Part shown: piece by piece, positions 27,730 through 35,993 of the stretch
Layout: each line of letters opens with the position of its first letter
Position numbering within the stretch: position 1 is the stretch's first letter
Source: Flavobacteriales bacterium UBA2104
Lineage (GTDB): Bacteria; Bacteroidota; Bacteroidia; Flavobacteriales_D; Crocinitomicaceae
Length of the DNA: 62,520 nt
Reading direction: 5' to 3'
NCBI GenBank assembly: GCA_002331485.1
Contig: DCYS01000011.1
Coordinates: 1 to 62,520, forward strand
The notes under the pieces: generated by a model
The model's database searches: none
Seen by the model: only the letters and a program-made list of their open reading frames with translations
What the model was told of the DNA's origin: nothing
Made by a program: the position numbers and the translations under genes

Positions 27730-28629
27730 ATGAATAATTCAGACAACGATCAAATAAACTTGGGCCCTTACTTTAAGTTATTTTATAAACTCTACTCAGC
27801 AAGTGTGAATTGGCTGATAAAAAAGGTTTGGTACATAATAGGATTTTTCGTTGTTCTAATGACGATTTCTTTTGTTTATGATCGCTATAAATCAAAGCAG
27901 AATAAGTTTTCAGGTTATATCGAAGTTACTCACGTATCCCTCGATAAAATAAAAATAATTTTATCCTCACTGGAGGAACAAATAGCTGGGGAAGCTTTAT
28001 CAAGCGATTTTGAAAAATTTTTGAATAAAAAAGGAATAGAAACAAAAATTAATTCATTAAAGTATGATATAGATCTTTCTTTCAAAGATAGTATTAGGTT
28101 AAGTTATTTCTCTAATGATAACGTGGAAGTCGAAAAATTGGATTATGATTACCCTATCAGAATAGAGTTAAGATCAAATAGTGTAATAGATTCAATAGAG
28201 AACTATTTTGTAGAATTCTTAAATACGAACTCTCGAATCAAAGAAATACGTGATTTGTCTCTTTCAATGAAGCAAAAAGAGGTAGAATCGATAAATGAAG
28301 AAATTAGAATAATTGATAGTTTAATTTTCTTGTCGACGGAAAAAGATAAAAATAAGCGTGCTGAATTCGAAATAGAATCAAATAAAGATTATATCTATCA
28401 ATTATTTGAATTAAAACATGAATTAATAATGCAAAAACTTCCATTGGAAAATCACCTTGAAAATCTGAGAGAATCGGAAGTTACCGTTTTAGGTAAATTC
28501 TCTCAAACTGAAGATGGTTCAAGTTTTAAACCAACTAATTACAGGTTTTTGTTGAAGTATATTTTCTTGTCCTTCATAATTACATTAATTATTGATTTTT
28601 TGGTTAAAGGTATTAGATATAGAAAGTGA
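27730..28629 (+). CDS. Wzz-like chain-length/polysaccharide co-polymerase candidate
   Basis: The 299-residue protein has one N-terminal membrane segment (WYIIGFFVVLMTISFVY) and one C-terminal segment (YIFLSFIITLIIDFLV). A periplasmic domain with coiled-coil character (MKQKEVESINEEIRIIDSL) lies between them. That two-span layout is typical of Wzz/PCP proteins controlling polymer length. No tyrosine-kinase domain is attached. It starts shortly after the Wzy-like gene. The ATG at 27730 was preferred over a TTG at 27709 that overlaps a promoter-like element. Sequence similarity to Wzz is weak, so the call rests on topology and context. Confidence 0.62.
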   Translation: MNNSDNDQINLGPYFKLFYKLYSASVNWLIKKVWYIIGFFVVLMTISFVYDRYKSKQNKFSGYIEVTHVSLDKIKIILSSLEEQIAGEALSSDFEKFLNKKGIETKINSLKYDIDLSFKDSIRLSYFSNDNVEVEKLDYDYPIRIELRSNSVIDSIENYFVEFLNTNSRIKEIRDLSLSMKQKEVESINEEIRIIDSLIFLSTEKDKNKRAEFEIESNKDYIYQLFELKHELIMQKLPLENHLENLRESEVTVLGKFSQTEDGSSFKPTNYRFLLKYIFLSFIITLIIDFLVKGIRYRK

Positions 28630-28643
28630 ATTTATTATTAGTC

Positions 28644-29870
28644 TCAAAGTTTATTTAATACAACAGAAAACTCCTTAGCTATATTATCTCTATTAAATTT
28701 TTGATCAACGAAAATTCTTCCTGCTTTTCCTTTTTCAGAAAGTAGTGTAGGTGATTCGATTGTTTTTAAAATTTGATTCTTTAAATCTTCTGAATTCTCG
28801 GGTTCAAAAAATAACCCAGCATCACCTTGGTCAATAAATAGATCTTTTGCTTCACCCTCAACACCTAAAAGAAGCATCTTCTCCATAGCGCAATTTTCAA
28901 ATATTTTTGAAGGAATGGCACCTTTAAAAATATCCAGTTTTTTCAAAGGAACAAGTGATATGTCAATCGAGTTTATAATTCGAGGCATTTCAGATTTTGG
29001 GACTAAATCCTCAAAAATTACGTTTTTTAACTTCATTTCATCTCTGCGTTTGACAAGAGTCTTTTTTAAAGGTCCTGAGCCAAGTAAGATGAACTTTATC
29101 TCTTCTCGATCTTTTAATTTTTCCGCGGTTTCTAGAATGATATCTAAACCTTGTGCGTGGCCTATTATACCTGCATAAAATATAAGTAGTTCTTTCTCAT
29201 TATAATCGTTTTCTACTCTCCAACTAGAATCAAAATTCACAGGATTATAATAATTTAAATCAACTCCGTTTGGTAACCAATATGTTTTTAATTCTGGAAA
29301 TCGCTCACTAATATTGTTTACGATACCCTGAGTTTGTCCTGTGATTAGATCTGATTTCTTATATAGATACTTTTCCAGTTTGTATGCCATTCCAAGCATT
29401 AGTCGATTATTGACTAAACCCAGTTTTTCCGCACTTTCGGGCCACAAGTCAGATACATTAAAGATGAATTTAGCATTATATCGCTTTGCTAACTTAAGAG
29501 CCGATATGCCTAAAAATAGAGGTGGAGATTCACATAATACGAAATCAAAATGACCTTTTATTTTTTTTCTACCGATAAAGTATGATGACCACACGAAAGA
29601 AAAGTAGTTTCTTAGCCTCTTAATTAATCCTTTGGATGGTGTTGCGTATATAGCAGTTCTATGAACATCAATACCTGAAATCACCTCAAAATGATACTTT
29701 TTATTCTTGTAAGATTCATGAATAACTCCAGATGGATAATTTGGCATAGCAGTCAATACTGTAGTTTTAATGCCATGTTCTTTAAGACGGATGGCCAGCT
29801 CAAATAATCGATTTTGTGGTGCACCTACTTCTGGAGGGAAATACTGTGAGACAATAAGTAATTTTTTCAT
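28644..29870 (-). CDS. Glycosyltransferase family 4 protein (WcaI-like)
   Basis: This 408-residue GT-B enzyme starts with LLIVSQYFPPEVGAPQNRLFELA, typical of GT4 enzymes near WcaI. The donor-binding half contains LLIFYAGIIGHAQGLDIILE and FILLGSGPLKKTL. The GT4 E-x7-E region is represented around VPLKKLDIFKGAIPSKIFENCAM. It transfers a sugar from a nucleotide donor to a lipid-linked acceptor in the cytoplasm. It lies antisense to its neighbours and converges on the Wzz-like gene with 14 bp between. Donor and acceptor are unknown. Confidence 0.85.
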   Translation of the reverse strand: MKKLLIVSQYFPPEVGAPQNRLFELAIRLKEHGIKTTVLTAMPNYPSGVIHESYKNKKYHFEVISGIDVHRTAIYATPSKGLIKRLRNYFSFVWSSYFIGRKKIKGHFDFVLCESPPLFLGISALKLAKRYNAKFIFNVSDLWPESAEKLGLVNNRLMLGMAYKLEKYLYKKSDLITGQTQGIVNNISERFPELKTYWLPNGVDLNYYNPVNFDSSWRVENDYNEKELLIFYAGIIGHAQGLDIILETAEKLKDREEIKFILLGSGPLKKTLVKRRDEMKLKNVIFEDLVPKSEMPRIINSIDISLVPLKKLDIFKGAIPSKIFENCAMEKMLLLGVEGEAKDLFIDQGDAGLFFEPENSEDLKNQILKTIESPTLLSEKGKAGRIFVDQKFNRDNIAKEFSVVLNKL

Positions 29871-29972
29871 TTTGGAGAGTTGATCTTTAAAAGAGCCAGA
29901 AAAACTTAATAAATATCGAGCGATAAAATTAATATTTGTAAATTGATTTCTCTATTTAAATAAAATATAATC

Positions 29973-30656
29973 GTGAAAACGGAACAGGAATTAATAAGAT
30001 TAAGGTATGAAAATAGAAAAAGTAATTCTCGGGTTTCAAAACATTCAAAAAACTCTTCTTTTAAATACTGGATCCAAAAAGAAAGAGAGAAAGAGTATAG
30101 AAAAATTCTAAAAACTGAATTCGATGACTTGGCTTCCATAAAAGTTTTAGAAATTGGTGCTGGTGCAGGAGGTCATATCCAATTCTTTCAGAGTCTTGGA
30201 ATACCCCTAAATAATATTCATGTCAATGAGTTACTTGAGGACAGAGTTGAGTTGATCAAAGAAAACTTCCCTGATGTAAAAATATTTGAAGGTGATGCTC
30301 TTAATATACCTGAGGCCAATAACAAAAAATATGATTTGATTTTTCAATCAACTGTTTTTACCTCAATATTAGATGACGGCCTGAAAAAATCTATAGCAAA
30401 CAAAATGGACGAATTGTTGACTGAAAATGGAATTATTTTGTGGTATGATTTTGTCTATGACAATCCAAAAAATCCTGACGTGAAAGGTGTTTCGAAAAAG
30501 GAAGTTGGAGAGTTGTTTAATAGTTATGAATTTATATCCAAAAAGAAGGTGACGCTAGCTCCTCCGATCGGTAGAAGAGTAAAAGGCTTGTATCCTCTAA
30601 TTAATATCCCACCGTTAAGAACACATTTAGTAGCAGCTTTGAAAAAGAAGAGTTAA
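29973..30656 (+). CDS. Class I SAM-dependent methyltransferase
   Basis: This 227-residue protein carries the SAM-binding motif I VLEIGAGAGGHIQFF, an acidic motif II region (INVHVNE-type strand, here NNIHVNELLEDRVEL), motif post-II FEGDALNIP and KYDLIFQSTVF. A C-terminal strand LWYDFVYDNPKN follows. It starts with GTG at 29973; no better ATG is close. The position at the edge of the polysaccharide region suggests methylation of a glycan or its lipid carrier, but the substrate cannot be read from sequence. It converges on the aspartoacylase-like gene. Confidence 0.8.
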   Translation: MKTEQELIRLRYENRKSNSRVSKHSKNSSFKYWIQKEREKEYRKILKTEFDDLASIKVLEIGAGAGGHIQFFQSLGIPLNNIHVNELLEDRVELIKENFPDVKIFEGDALNIPEANNKKYDLIFQSTVFTSILDDGLKKSIANKMDELLTENGIILWYDFVYDNPKNPDVKGVSKKEVGELFNSYEFISKKKVTLAPPIGRRVKGLYPLINIPPLRTHLVAALKKKS

Positions 30657-30665
30657 AAAAAACTC

Positions 30666-31616
30666 CTACCTCCCTAAATGAAATAATGCATCTCCCTTAT
30701 TTACCAATGGAGTTTCATTCACATTAAATACATATCCATCAAAGGGAGCCTTCACCGACCGTTCAAATTTCCCATAAGGATCTGCAATCGTAGCAAGAAT
30801 AGTTCCTTTAACTACCTTTTGACCATTTTTAATTCTCAAGTTTAATACTCCTGAACTACTGGCACGAATCCATCTACTACTAGTGATGACGATGGATGGT
30901 TGTTTGGGAGGTTCAACTTCGAAATAACGAATACCTAGTTCGGTCATTACACGCTTTGTTCCTTCCAAAGCTTCATCAACAATGAAATTATCGATACGGT
31001 TTGATTTTCCTCCTTCAAATAGAATGTATTTCTTTCCAATCTTGGTGACTGCGTGTCGGATAGATTTAGGAATCAACTTTGAATCTATAGTAAAAGTAGA
31101 AGCAAATACATCACAAAGCGCTCTCGTTTCTTCGTCTCTAAAATCACATCTTGTTTGTGGATAATTGTTGCGTTGAGCTGCTCCCGTATGAAAATCGATA
31201 ACGACATCTGCCAATGGGGCAATTTCTTTCATGAAAATATAGGCAAACTGACTCGCTAATGAGCCATTCTTTGTGCCTGGGAAAGATCTGTTTAAATCTC
31301 TTCCATCCGGGAACTCTCTCGATAAGTTGAGAAAACCGAATATGTTAAAAACCGGAATACAAATTACAGTTCCATAATTCGGCTTGTGCCAACCTTTTTT
31401 GATCATTCGTCGAACGACTTCTGTACCATTCACTTCATCTCCATGCAGTCCGGCTAATAATAATAGGGTAGGACCTTTTTTCTTGGCATGTTGCACGATA
31501 ACAGGGATCTGGATTGGAGTATTCGTATGAAGTTTTGCTACCTCAAGCGTTACTCTCGCTCCTTTTCCTGGTTTTATTTCTGTTCCTAATAATTCAAAAG
31601 ATTCCCTCTTCTTCAT
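30666..31616 (-). CDS. Succinylglutamate desuccinylase/aspartoacylase-family (M14-like) protein
   Basis: This 316-residue zinc carboxypeptidase-fold protein has the zinc motif GLHGDEVNGTE (His and Glu ligands), the substrate-carboxylate motif DLNRSFPG, and the third ligand in VVIDFHTGAAQ. The C-terminal domain is beta-rich and biotinyl-like (LRIKNGQKVVKGTILATI). Family members cleave N-acyl amino acids or C-terminal Glu/Asp. It directly follows rimK, the stop TAA abutting the ATG, which suggests action on glutamate-tagged products of RimK. It could therefore be a de-glutamylase, which is an inference from context. Confidence 0.82.
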   Translation of the reverse strand: MKKRESFELLGTEIKPGKGARVTLEVAKLHTNTPIQIPVIVQHAKKKGPTLLLLAGLHGDEVNGTEVVRRMIKKGWHKPNYGTVICIPVFNIFGFLNLSREFPDGRDLNRSFPGTKNGSLASQFAYIFMKEIAPLADVVIDFHTGAAQRNNYPQTRCDFRDEETRALCDVFASTFTIDSKLIPKSIRHAVTKIGKKYILFEGGKSNRIDNFIVDEALEGTKRVMTELGIRYFEVEPPKQPSIVITSSRWIRASSSGVLNLRIKNGQKVVKGTILATIADPYGKFERSVKAPFDGYVFNVNETPLVNKGDALFHLGR

Positions 31617-32492
31617 TTATCGTAAACTTCGTTCAATATAAGTAATGATCTCTCCAGCAATATCATTATGTGTAGCTCTCTCTATTCCCTCTAGTCCTGG
31701 TGAGGAATTAACTTCTAAGACAAGCGGACCTCTACTGGATTGCAACATGTCAACACCAGCAACTCCTAAGTTTAAAGCTTTTGCAGATCTGATCGCAGCT
31801 TTCTCCTCTGCTTCACTAAGTTCAATTACCTGTGAAGATCCACCTCGATGTAGGTTCGAGCGGAATTCTCCACTTGCACCTTGTCGCTTCATCGCGCCAA
31901 CAACTTTTCCATCTACAACAAAAGCCCGAATGTCAGCTCCTGAGGCCTCTTTGATGAATTCTTGTACGATCACTCTGGCTTTAAGACCATTGAATGCCTC
32001 AAGAACGGATGTTGCAGCTTTTTTAGAGTCGGCAAGAACGACCCCCAAACCTTGTGTACCTTCAAGTAGTTTAATAACAACTGGAACTCCACCTACTGAT
32101 TCAATAACGCTTTCTACATTTTTCGAGTAGTTAGTGAAAACAGTTTTAGGAAGACCAATTCCTGATTTCGTCAAGAGTTGCAATGAACGTAACTTGTCAC
32201 GTGAGTCTGTTAATCCTCGTGATTTAACTGTTGTAAATGTGCCCATCATTTCGAACTGACGAACTACAGCTGTTCCATAGAATGTAACAGAAGCTCCAAT
32301 TCGAGGAATAATAGCATCATAATCTTCTAAATAATGATCAACATAGTACAACCGAGGTTTCTCTTCTTCGATCAAAATGTTACATTTTAAATGATCGATA
32401 ACATCAACCTGATGTCCGTGTTTTAGACTTGCCTCAACTAATCTTCTTGTAGAATATAAATTTGCGTTCCGACTTAAAATGGCAATTTTCAT
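31617..32492 (-). CDS. rimK: RimK-family ATP-grasp glutamate ligase
   Basis: The 291-residue protein is an ATP-grasp ligase of the RimK type. It begins with KIAILSRNANLYSTRRLVEA and shows DAIIPRIG, VVIKLLEGTQGLGVVLA, IVQEFIKEASGADIRAFVVDG, FRSNLHRGGSSQ and the metal-binding VLEVNSSPGLEGIE. RimK adds glutamates to the C-terminus of ribosomal protein S6 in Escherichia coli; relatives act on other targets. It overlaps the upstream protease gene by four bases (ATGA) and abuts the downstream M14-like gene, so all three are translationally coupled. Confidence 0.93.
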   Translation of the reverse strand: MKIAILSRNANLYSTRRLVEASLKHGHQVDVIDHLKCNILIEEEKPRLYYVDHYLEDYDAIIPRIGASVTFYGTAVVRQFEMMGTFTTVKSRGLTDSRDKLRSLQLLTKSGIGLPKTVFTNYSKNVESVIESVGGVPVVIKLLEGTQGLGVVLADSKKAATSVLEAFNGLKARVIVQEFIKEASGADIRAFVVDGKVVGAMKRQGASGEFRSNLHRGGSSQVIELSEAEEKAAIRSAKALNLGVAGVDMLQSSRGPLVLEVNSSPGLEGIERATHNDIAGEIITYIERSLR

Positions 32493-32929
32493 GTGTTGCT
32501 CTTGTTTTTTTGTTCGTAAGATAAATTTGATAGAGAGGTGTCTATTAAAAAATTACCACTCAATAGTTTTCGTCCCAAAAGTACAGGATATCTCATGAGA
32601 TCCCTGCTTGATAATGTAAATTCTGTATTATGTTTTCGATCAAAAAGTTGAATAGATCCTTTAACGATATATCGCTCTTGCTGCTCACCACTTGAACTTC
32701 TGACTTTTTTTTGCTCATACTCGTGAAATTGCATTCGCTCTCCAGTATAACTCTGATCATCTGGAGAAAGAAAGATTACGTTTAATATATCATCTTTTTC
32801 CTCGATCAACGAACAATGGATCGTAGAAGTGTATGCACCAGAATCCGTTTTCACGGGTACGTCCGATAAATTAAAGGAAGGGAAATCAGCCTTGTCATCC
32901 CGACCAATGATCAACTTTTGTTCTGTCAT
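32489..32929 (-). CDS. RimB-like ATP-dependent zinc protease family protein (retropepsin-like)
   Basis: This 146-residue protein belongs to the small aspartic-protease-like family often named ATP-dependent zinc protease, known as RimB beside RimK in pseudomonads. The active-site-like segment is VPVKTDSGAYTSTIHC, a DSG/DTG triad as in retropepsins. Later come VRSSSGEQQERYIVKG and MRYPVLLGRKLLSGNFLID, usual in the family. The start ATG at 32929 overlaps the CorA stop as ATGA; an ATG two codons upstream is also possible. It overlaps rimK by four bases. Confidence 0.82.
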   Translation of the reverse strand: MTEQKLIIGRDDKADFPSFNLSDVPVKTDSGAYTSTIHCSLIEEKDDILNVIFLSPDDQSYTGERMQFHEYEQKKVRSSSGEQQERYIVKGSIQLFDRKHNTEFTLSSRDLMRYPVLLGRKLLSGNFLIDTSLSNLSYEQKNKSNT

Positions 32930-33990
32930 AACCATTTTTTCTTCTTAAAGAATATAATCATACCTATCGAAATCACAAGCATTAGGAGCATTACTATTAA
33001 ATATCCATACTTATATTCAAGTTCTGGCATATTAGTGAAATTCATCCCATAGATTCCTGCGATAAATGTAAGAGGAATAAATATAGTAGAAACAATGGTT
33101 AGAACTTTCATTACATTGTTCATGCGATTTGAGACAGTATTCATATAAAGATCTAAAAGTCCACTAACTGAATCTCTGAATACTTCTACCGTTTCTATAA
33201 CTTGAATTGTATGATCATATAGATCCCTAACAAATAGTTTAGTCTCTTGATCTACAAGGCTTGAGTCGGATTTTTCAAACTGGTTAACGACTTCTCGCAT
33301 AGGGTAGACAGCTCTCCTCATATGCAAAGCTTTACGCCGTACGGCATGCAATTTACCTAGTATGCTCTCGGTTGGTTTATCCAATAGTTCTTCCTCTAGA
33401 TCTTCAATTTGACTGCCGTAGTGTTCTAAAATCACGAAATATTGATCAACAATAGAATCGATCAGGGCGTACCCAAGGTAATCAGCTTCTCGCTTCCTGA
33501 TTTGGCCACTACTTTCTCGAAGTCTTTTTCTAACATGTTCAAAAACATCTCCGCTTTTTTCTTGAAAGGAAATAAGGAGCTTATCGAAAATCAATATAGA
33601 TATTTGTTCACTCTCAATATCGTCCTCGGAAACCATGAACATATTGGCAACTAAGTGAATATAATGATCATATTCATCAAGCTTCGGTCGCTGTCCAATA
33701 CTAAGAATATCCTCTCCAGTAAGCTTATGAACTTTTTCTTCAATAACTAAGTGTTCAATTATAGAAGTCTCGTGCAGCCCATCTATATTGAGCCAGCAGA
33801 TTTTATCACTATTATGAACTACTTCCAGTGCTTCACTAATAGAATCGTAACGCTGTTCTTGAAACTCAGTTTCATTAAAGATGATCAACTCGATTTCGGG
33901 TTTATCCATTTTACGATCTCCCGTGAAAAATAGTGAGCCCGGAGCTAATCCTATTTTAGTATTGTGTCTAACCTTCCTGCCCTTTGCCAT
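32926..33990 (-). CDS. corA: CorA-family magnesium/cobalt transporter
   Basis: The 354-residue protein has a large cytoplasmic N-terminal domain and two C-terminal membrane helices. The signature YGMNF (GMN motif) follows the first helix (IVSTIFIPLTFIAGI), and a second helix (YLIVMLLMLVISIGMIIFF) ends in a basic tail. CorA channels carry Mg2+ into the cytoplasm. It is the first gene of a four-gene overlapping operon with the RimB-like protease, rimK and the M14-like enzyme. RimK-type ligases and M14 enzymes depend on metals, but a functional link to CorA is only suggested by the operon. Confidence 0.92.
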   Translation of the reverse strand: MAKGRKVRHNTKIGLAPGSLFFTGDRKMDKPEIELIIFNETEFQEQRYDSISEALEVVHNSDKICWLNIDGLHETSIIEHLVIEEKVHKLTGEDILSIGQRPKLDEYDHYIHLVANMFMVSEDDIESEQISILIFDKLLISFQEKSGDVFEHVRKRLRESSGQIRKREADYLGYALIDSIVDQYFVILEHYGSQIEDLEEELLDKPTESILGKLHAVRRKALHMRRAVYPMREVVNQFEKSDSSLVDQETKLFVRDLYDHTIQVIETVEVFRDSVSGLLDLYMNTVSNRMNNVMKVLTIVSTIFIPLTFIAGIYGMNFTNMPELEYKYGYLIVMLLMLVISIGMIIFFKKKKWL

Positions 33991-34072
33991 ATGTTATTCG
34001 TTGTAAATAATGTCTCTTATTGTTGGTTAATTTCACTTCGTTCAATTAAACCTAAATATAATGAGGAAATCT

Positions 34073-34080
34073 TATCTTTG
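34073..34080 (+). promoter_or_regulatory. -7 promoter element that decides the aminotransferase start
   Basis: TATCTTTG matches TAnnTTTG and ends 16 nt before the ATG at 34097. It lies downstream of an in-frame ATG at 34061, which argues that the earlier ATG is not used. Confidence 0.5.
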
Positions 34081-34096
34081 TAAAAACATATTCTTT

Positions 34097-35299
34097 ATGA
34101 TCCCATTTTCACCACCCAGAATAGATGATGAGACCGTAGCTGAGGTAACGGCAGCGTTGCAAAGTGGTTGGATTACGACTGGTCCAAGAACAAAGCAATT
34201 TGAGAAAGATATTACGAATTACGTCGGATGTAAAACTACAGTTTGCGTTAATTCCTGGACAAATGGTATGCAAGTTTTATTAAACTGGTGGGGGATTGGA
34301 GAAGGAGATGAGGTTATTTTACCTGCATATACATATTGTGCTTCTGGAAACGTTGTTCTGCATAGTGGAGCAAAACTGATTTTAGTTGATATCGATGAAA
34401 AGGACTTTAACATTTCAGTTGAAAAAATAAGGAATGCGATTACACCTAAAACAAAAGCAATAATCCCTGTTGATATTGGCGGTTATCCATGTGATTATAA
34501 GGAAATATTCCAAATTGCGAAAGATGCATCAAAGCAATTTCAACCAAAGAATGAACTGCAACGAAAATTAGGTCGCCCAATTGTTATAGCAGATGCAGCT
34601 CATTCGTTTGGAGCAAGTTATGCAGGGAAACGAGTAGGTGCTGTAGCAGATATTACCGTATTTTCCTTTCACGCTGTTAAGAATCTTACCACAGCTGAAG
34701 GTGGAGCAATATCATTTAATCTTCCTACTGAATTTGATCATGATGAAATCTACAAAGAGTTCTGCGTTAAGATCCTACACGGACAATCAAAAGATGCACT
34801 TGCTAAAACAAAGAAAGGAGCCTGGAAGTATGATGTTGAGGAGCCAGGATTTAAATGTAATATGACCGATATTCAAGCTGCTATTGGTTTGGTGGAGTTA
34901 AAACGATATCAGTCAAATTTAGAGCGTCGAAAAGAAATATATAGATTATACGAAAGCGCATTCTCAAAGAAAGATTGGGCGATCTTACCTCGATTTAAAA
35001 ACGATCAAAAAGAAACTTCATATCACCTTTATCAACTAAGGTTAAAGGGTTTCGACGAGGCTCAACGAGATCAACTCGTAATGGCAATTGCTGAAAGGGA
35101 TGTGGCCGTAAATGTTCATTTTCAGCCGCTTCCAATGTTGACAGCCTACAAGAAAAGGGGGTATCAAATTAAGGATTATCCAATTTCCTTCAATCATTAT
35201 GTTAATGAACTATCTCTTCCGGTTTATTATGACCTGAATGATGAAAACGTTCAAACAGTTATTGATGCGGTTTGTCAGAGCGTTGAAGAAATGGTTTAG
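34097..35299 (+). CDS. DegT/DnrJ/EryC1-family sugar aminotransferase
   Basis: This 400-residue PLP enzyme begins with the family motif MIPFSPPRIDDETVAEV, continues with LQSGWITTGPRTKQFE, VNSWTNGMQVLL and DEVILPAYTY, and has the PLP-lysine segment FSFHAVKNLTTAEGG. These enzymes aminate keto-sugars on nucleotide carriers (for example UDP-4-amino sugars). An ATG 12 codons upstream gives a non-homologous extension and overlaps the promoter, so it was rejected. It is followed after eight bases by a sugar phosphotransferase, which suggests it makes the amino sugar for glycan assembly. Confidence 0.9.
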   Translation: MIPFSPPRIDDETVAEVTAALQSGWITTGPRTKQFEKDITNYVGCKTTVCVNSWTNGMQVLLNWWGIGEGDEVILPAYTYCASGNVVLHSGAKLILVDIDEKDFNISVEKIRNAITPKTKAIIPVDIGGYPCDYKEIFQIAKDASKQFQPKNELQRKLGRPIVIADAAHSFGASYAGKRVGAVADITVFSFHAVKNLTTAEGGAISFNLPTEFDHDEIYKEFCVKILHGQSKDALAKTKKGAWKYDVEEPGFKCNMTDIQAAIGLVELKRYQSNLERRKEIYRLYESAFSKKDWAILPRFKNDQKETSYHLYQLRLKGFDEAQRDQLVMAIAERDVAVNVHFQPLPMLTAYKKRGYQIKDYPISFNHYVNELSLPVYYDLNDENVQTVIDAVCQSVEEMV

Positions 35300-35307
35300 G
35301 TCTCAAC

Positions 35308-35898
35308 ATGAAAAGAGTATTTGACATAGTATTTAGTTTTTTCGTCCTCTTATTTTTCCTTCCTTTTGGATTGATCATTTCTTTGATCATTTTGCTAACA
35401 AGCAGAGGAGGTGTTTTCTATAGACAAGAAAGAGTTGGTAGAAACGGTAATATCTTTCGTCTTTTTAAATTCCGAACGATGAGGAAAGATGCCGATAAGG
35501 TAGGGAAGTTGACAGTTGGAATGCGTGATCCACGAATAACTGGAATTGGATACTTTTTACGAAAATATAAGCTGGACGAATTCCCTCAATTTTTAAACGT
35601 TTTTATTGGAGATATGAGTGTTGTTGGCCCTCGCCCAGAAGTTGAAGAGTATACCTCATTGTATACACATGAACAACGTAAGGTCTTAGATGTAAAACCA
35701 GGTATTACTGATTATGCAAGTTTGGCGTATTTCGATGAAAACCGTCTGCTTGGAGACAGTGAGGACCCTAGGAAAACATACATCGAAGAGATTATGCCGG
35801 CTAAATTAGAACTCAATAAAAAATACCTTGAAAACCCTACGGTTGGGCATGATCTAAAGATAATTGGGAAGACATTTAGTCGAATATTCAAGAAATAA
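35308..35898 (+). CDS. Initiating sugar phosphate transferase (bacterial sugar transferase family)
   Basis: This 196-residue monotopic phosphoglycosyl transferase starts with RVFDIVFSFFVLLFFLP and a re-entrant membrane helix. The catalytic region includes VFYRQERVGRNG, FRLFKFRTMR, KLDEFPQFLNVFIGDMSVVG and PRPEVEEY. It moves a sugar-1-phosphate from UDP-sugar to undecaprenyl phosphate, the first membrane step in surface-glycan synthesis. It is short, consisting of the C-terminal catalytic domain only. It follows the aminotransferase closely, so the aminated sugar may be its substrate. Confidence 0.92.
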   Translation: MKRVFDIVFSFFVLLFFLPFGLIISLIILLTSRGGVFYRQERVGRNGNIFRLFKFRTMRKDADKVGKLTVGMRDPRITGIGYFLRKYKLDEFPQFLNVFIGDMSVVGPRPEVEEYTSLYTHEQRKVLDVKPGITDYASLAYFDENRLLGDSEDPRKTYIEEIMPAKLELNKKYLENPTVGHDLKIIGKTFSRIFKK

Positions 35899-35954
35899 TA
35901 GGCTGATACACAGAATTTCCTGTTTTTTATACCCTTAAGAAGTCAACCTTTTCT

Positions 35955-35962
35955 TACTTTCG
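35955..35962 (+). promoter_or_regulatory. -7 promoter element for the large surface protein
   Basis: TACTTTCG matches TAnnTT(T/C)G, 31 nt before the ATG at 35994. Confidence 0.5.
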
Positions 35963-35993
35963 TACGTACTATACATGTAGAAAAAACTATGCT

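Noticed and set aside
31645..32130. 161-codon open frame on the plus strand
   Set aside because: It is antisense to rimK, whose ATP-grasp motifs are intact; no promoter or recognisable domain in the antisense frame.
34061..34096. Upstream ATG for the aminotransferase
   Set aside because: It overlaps and precedes the TATCTTTG promoter box, and the added 12 residues are not part of the family.
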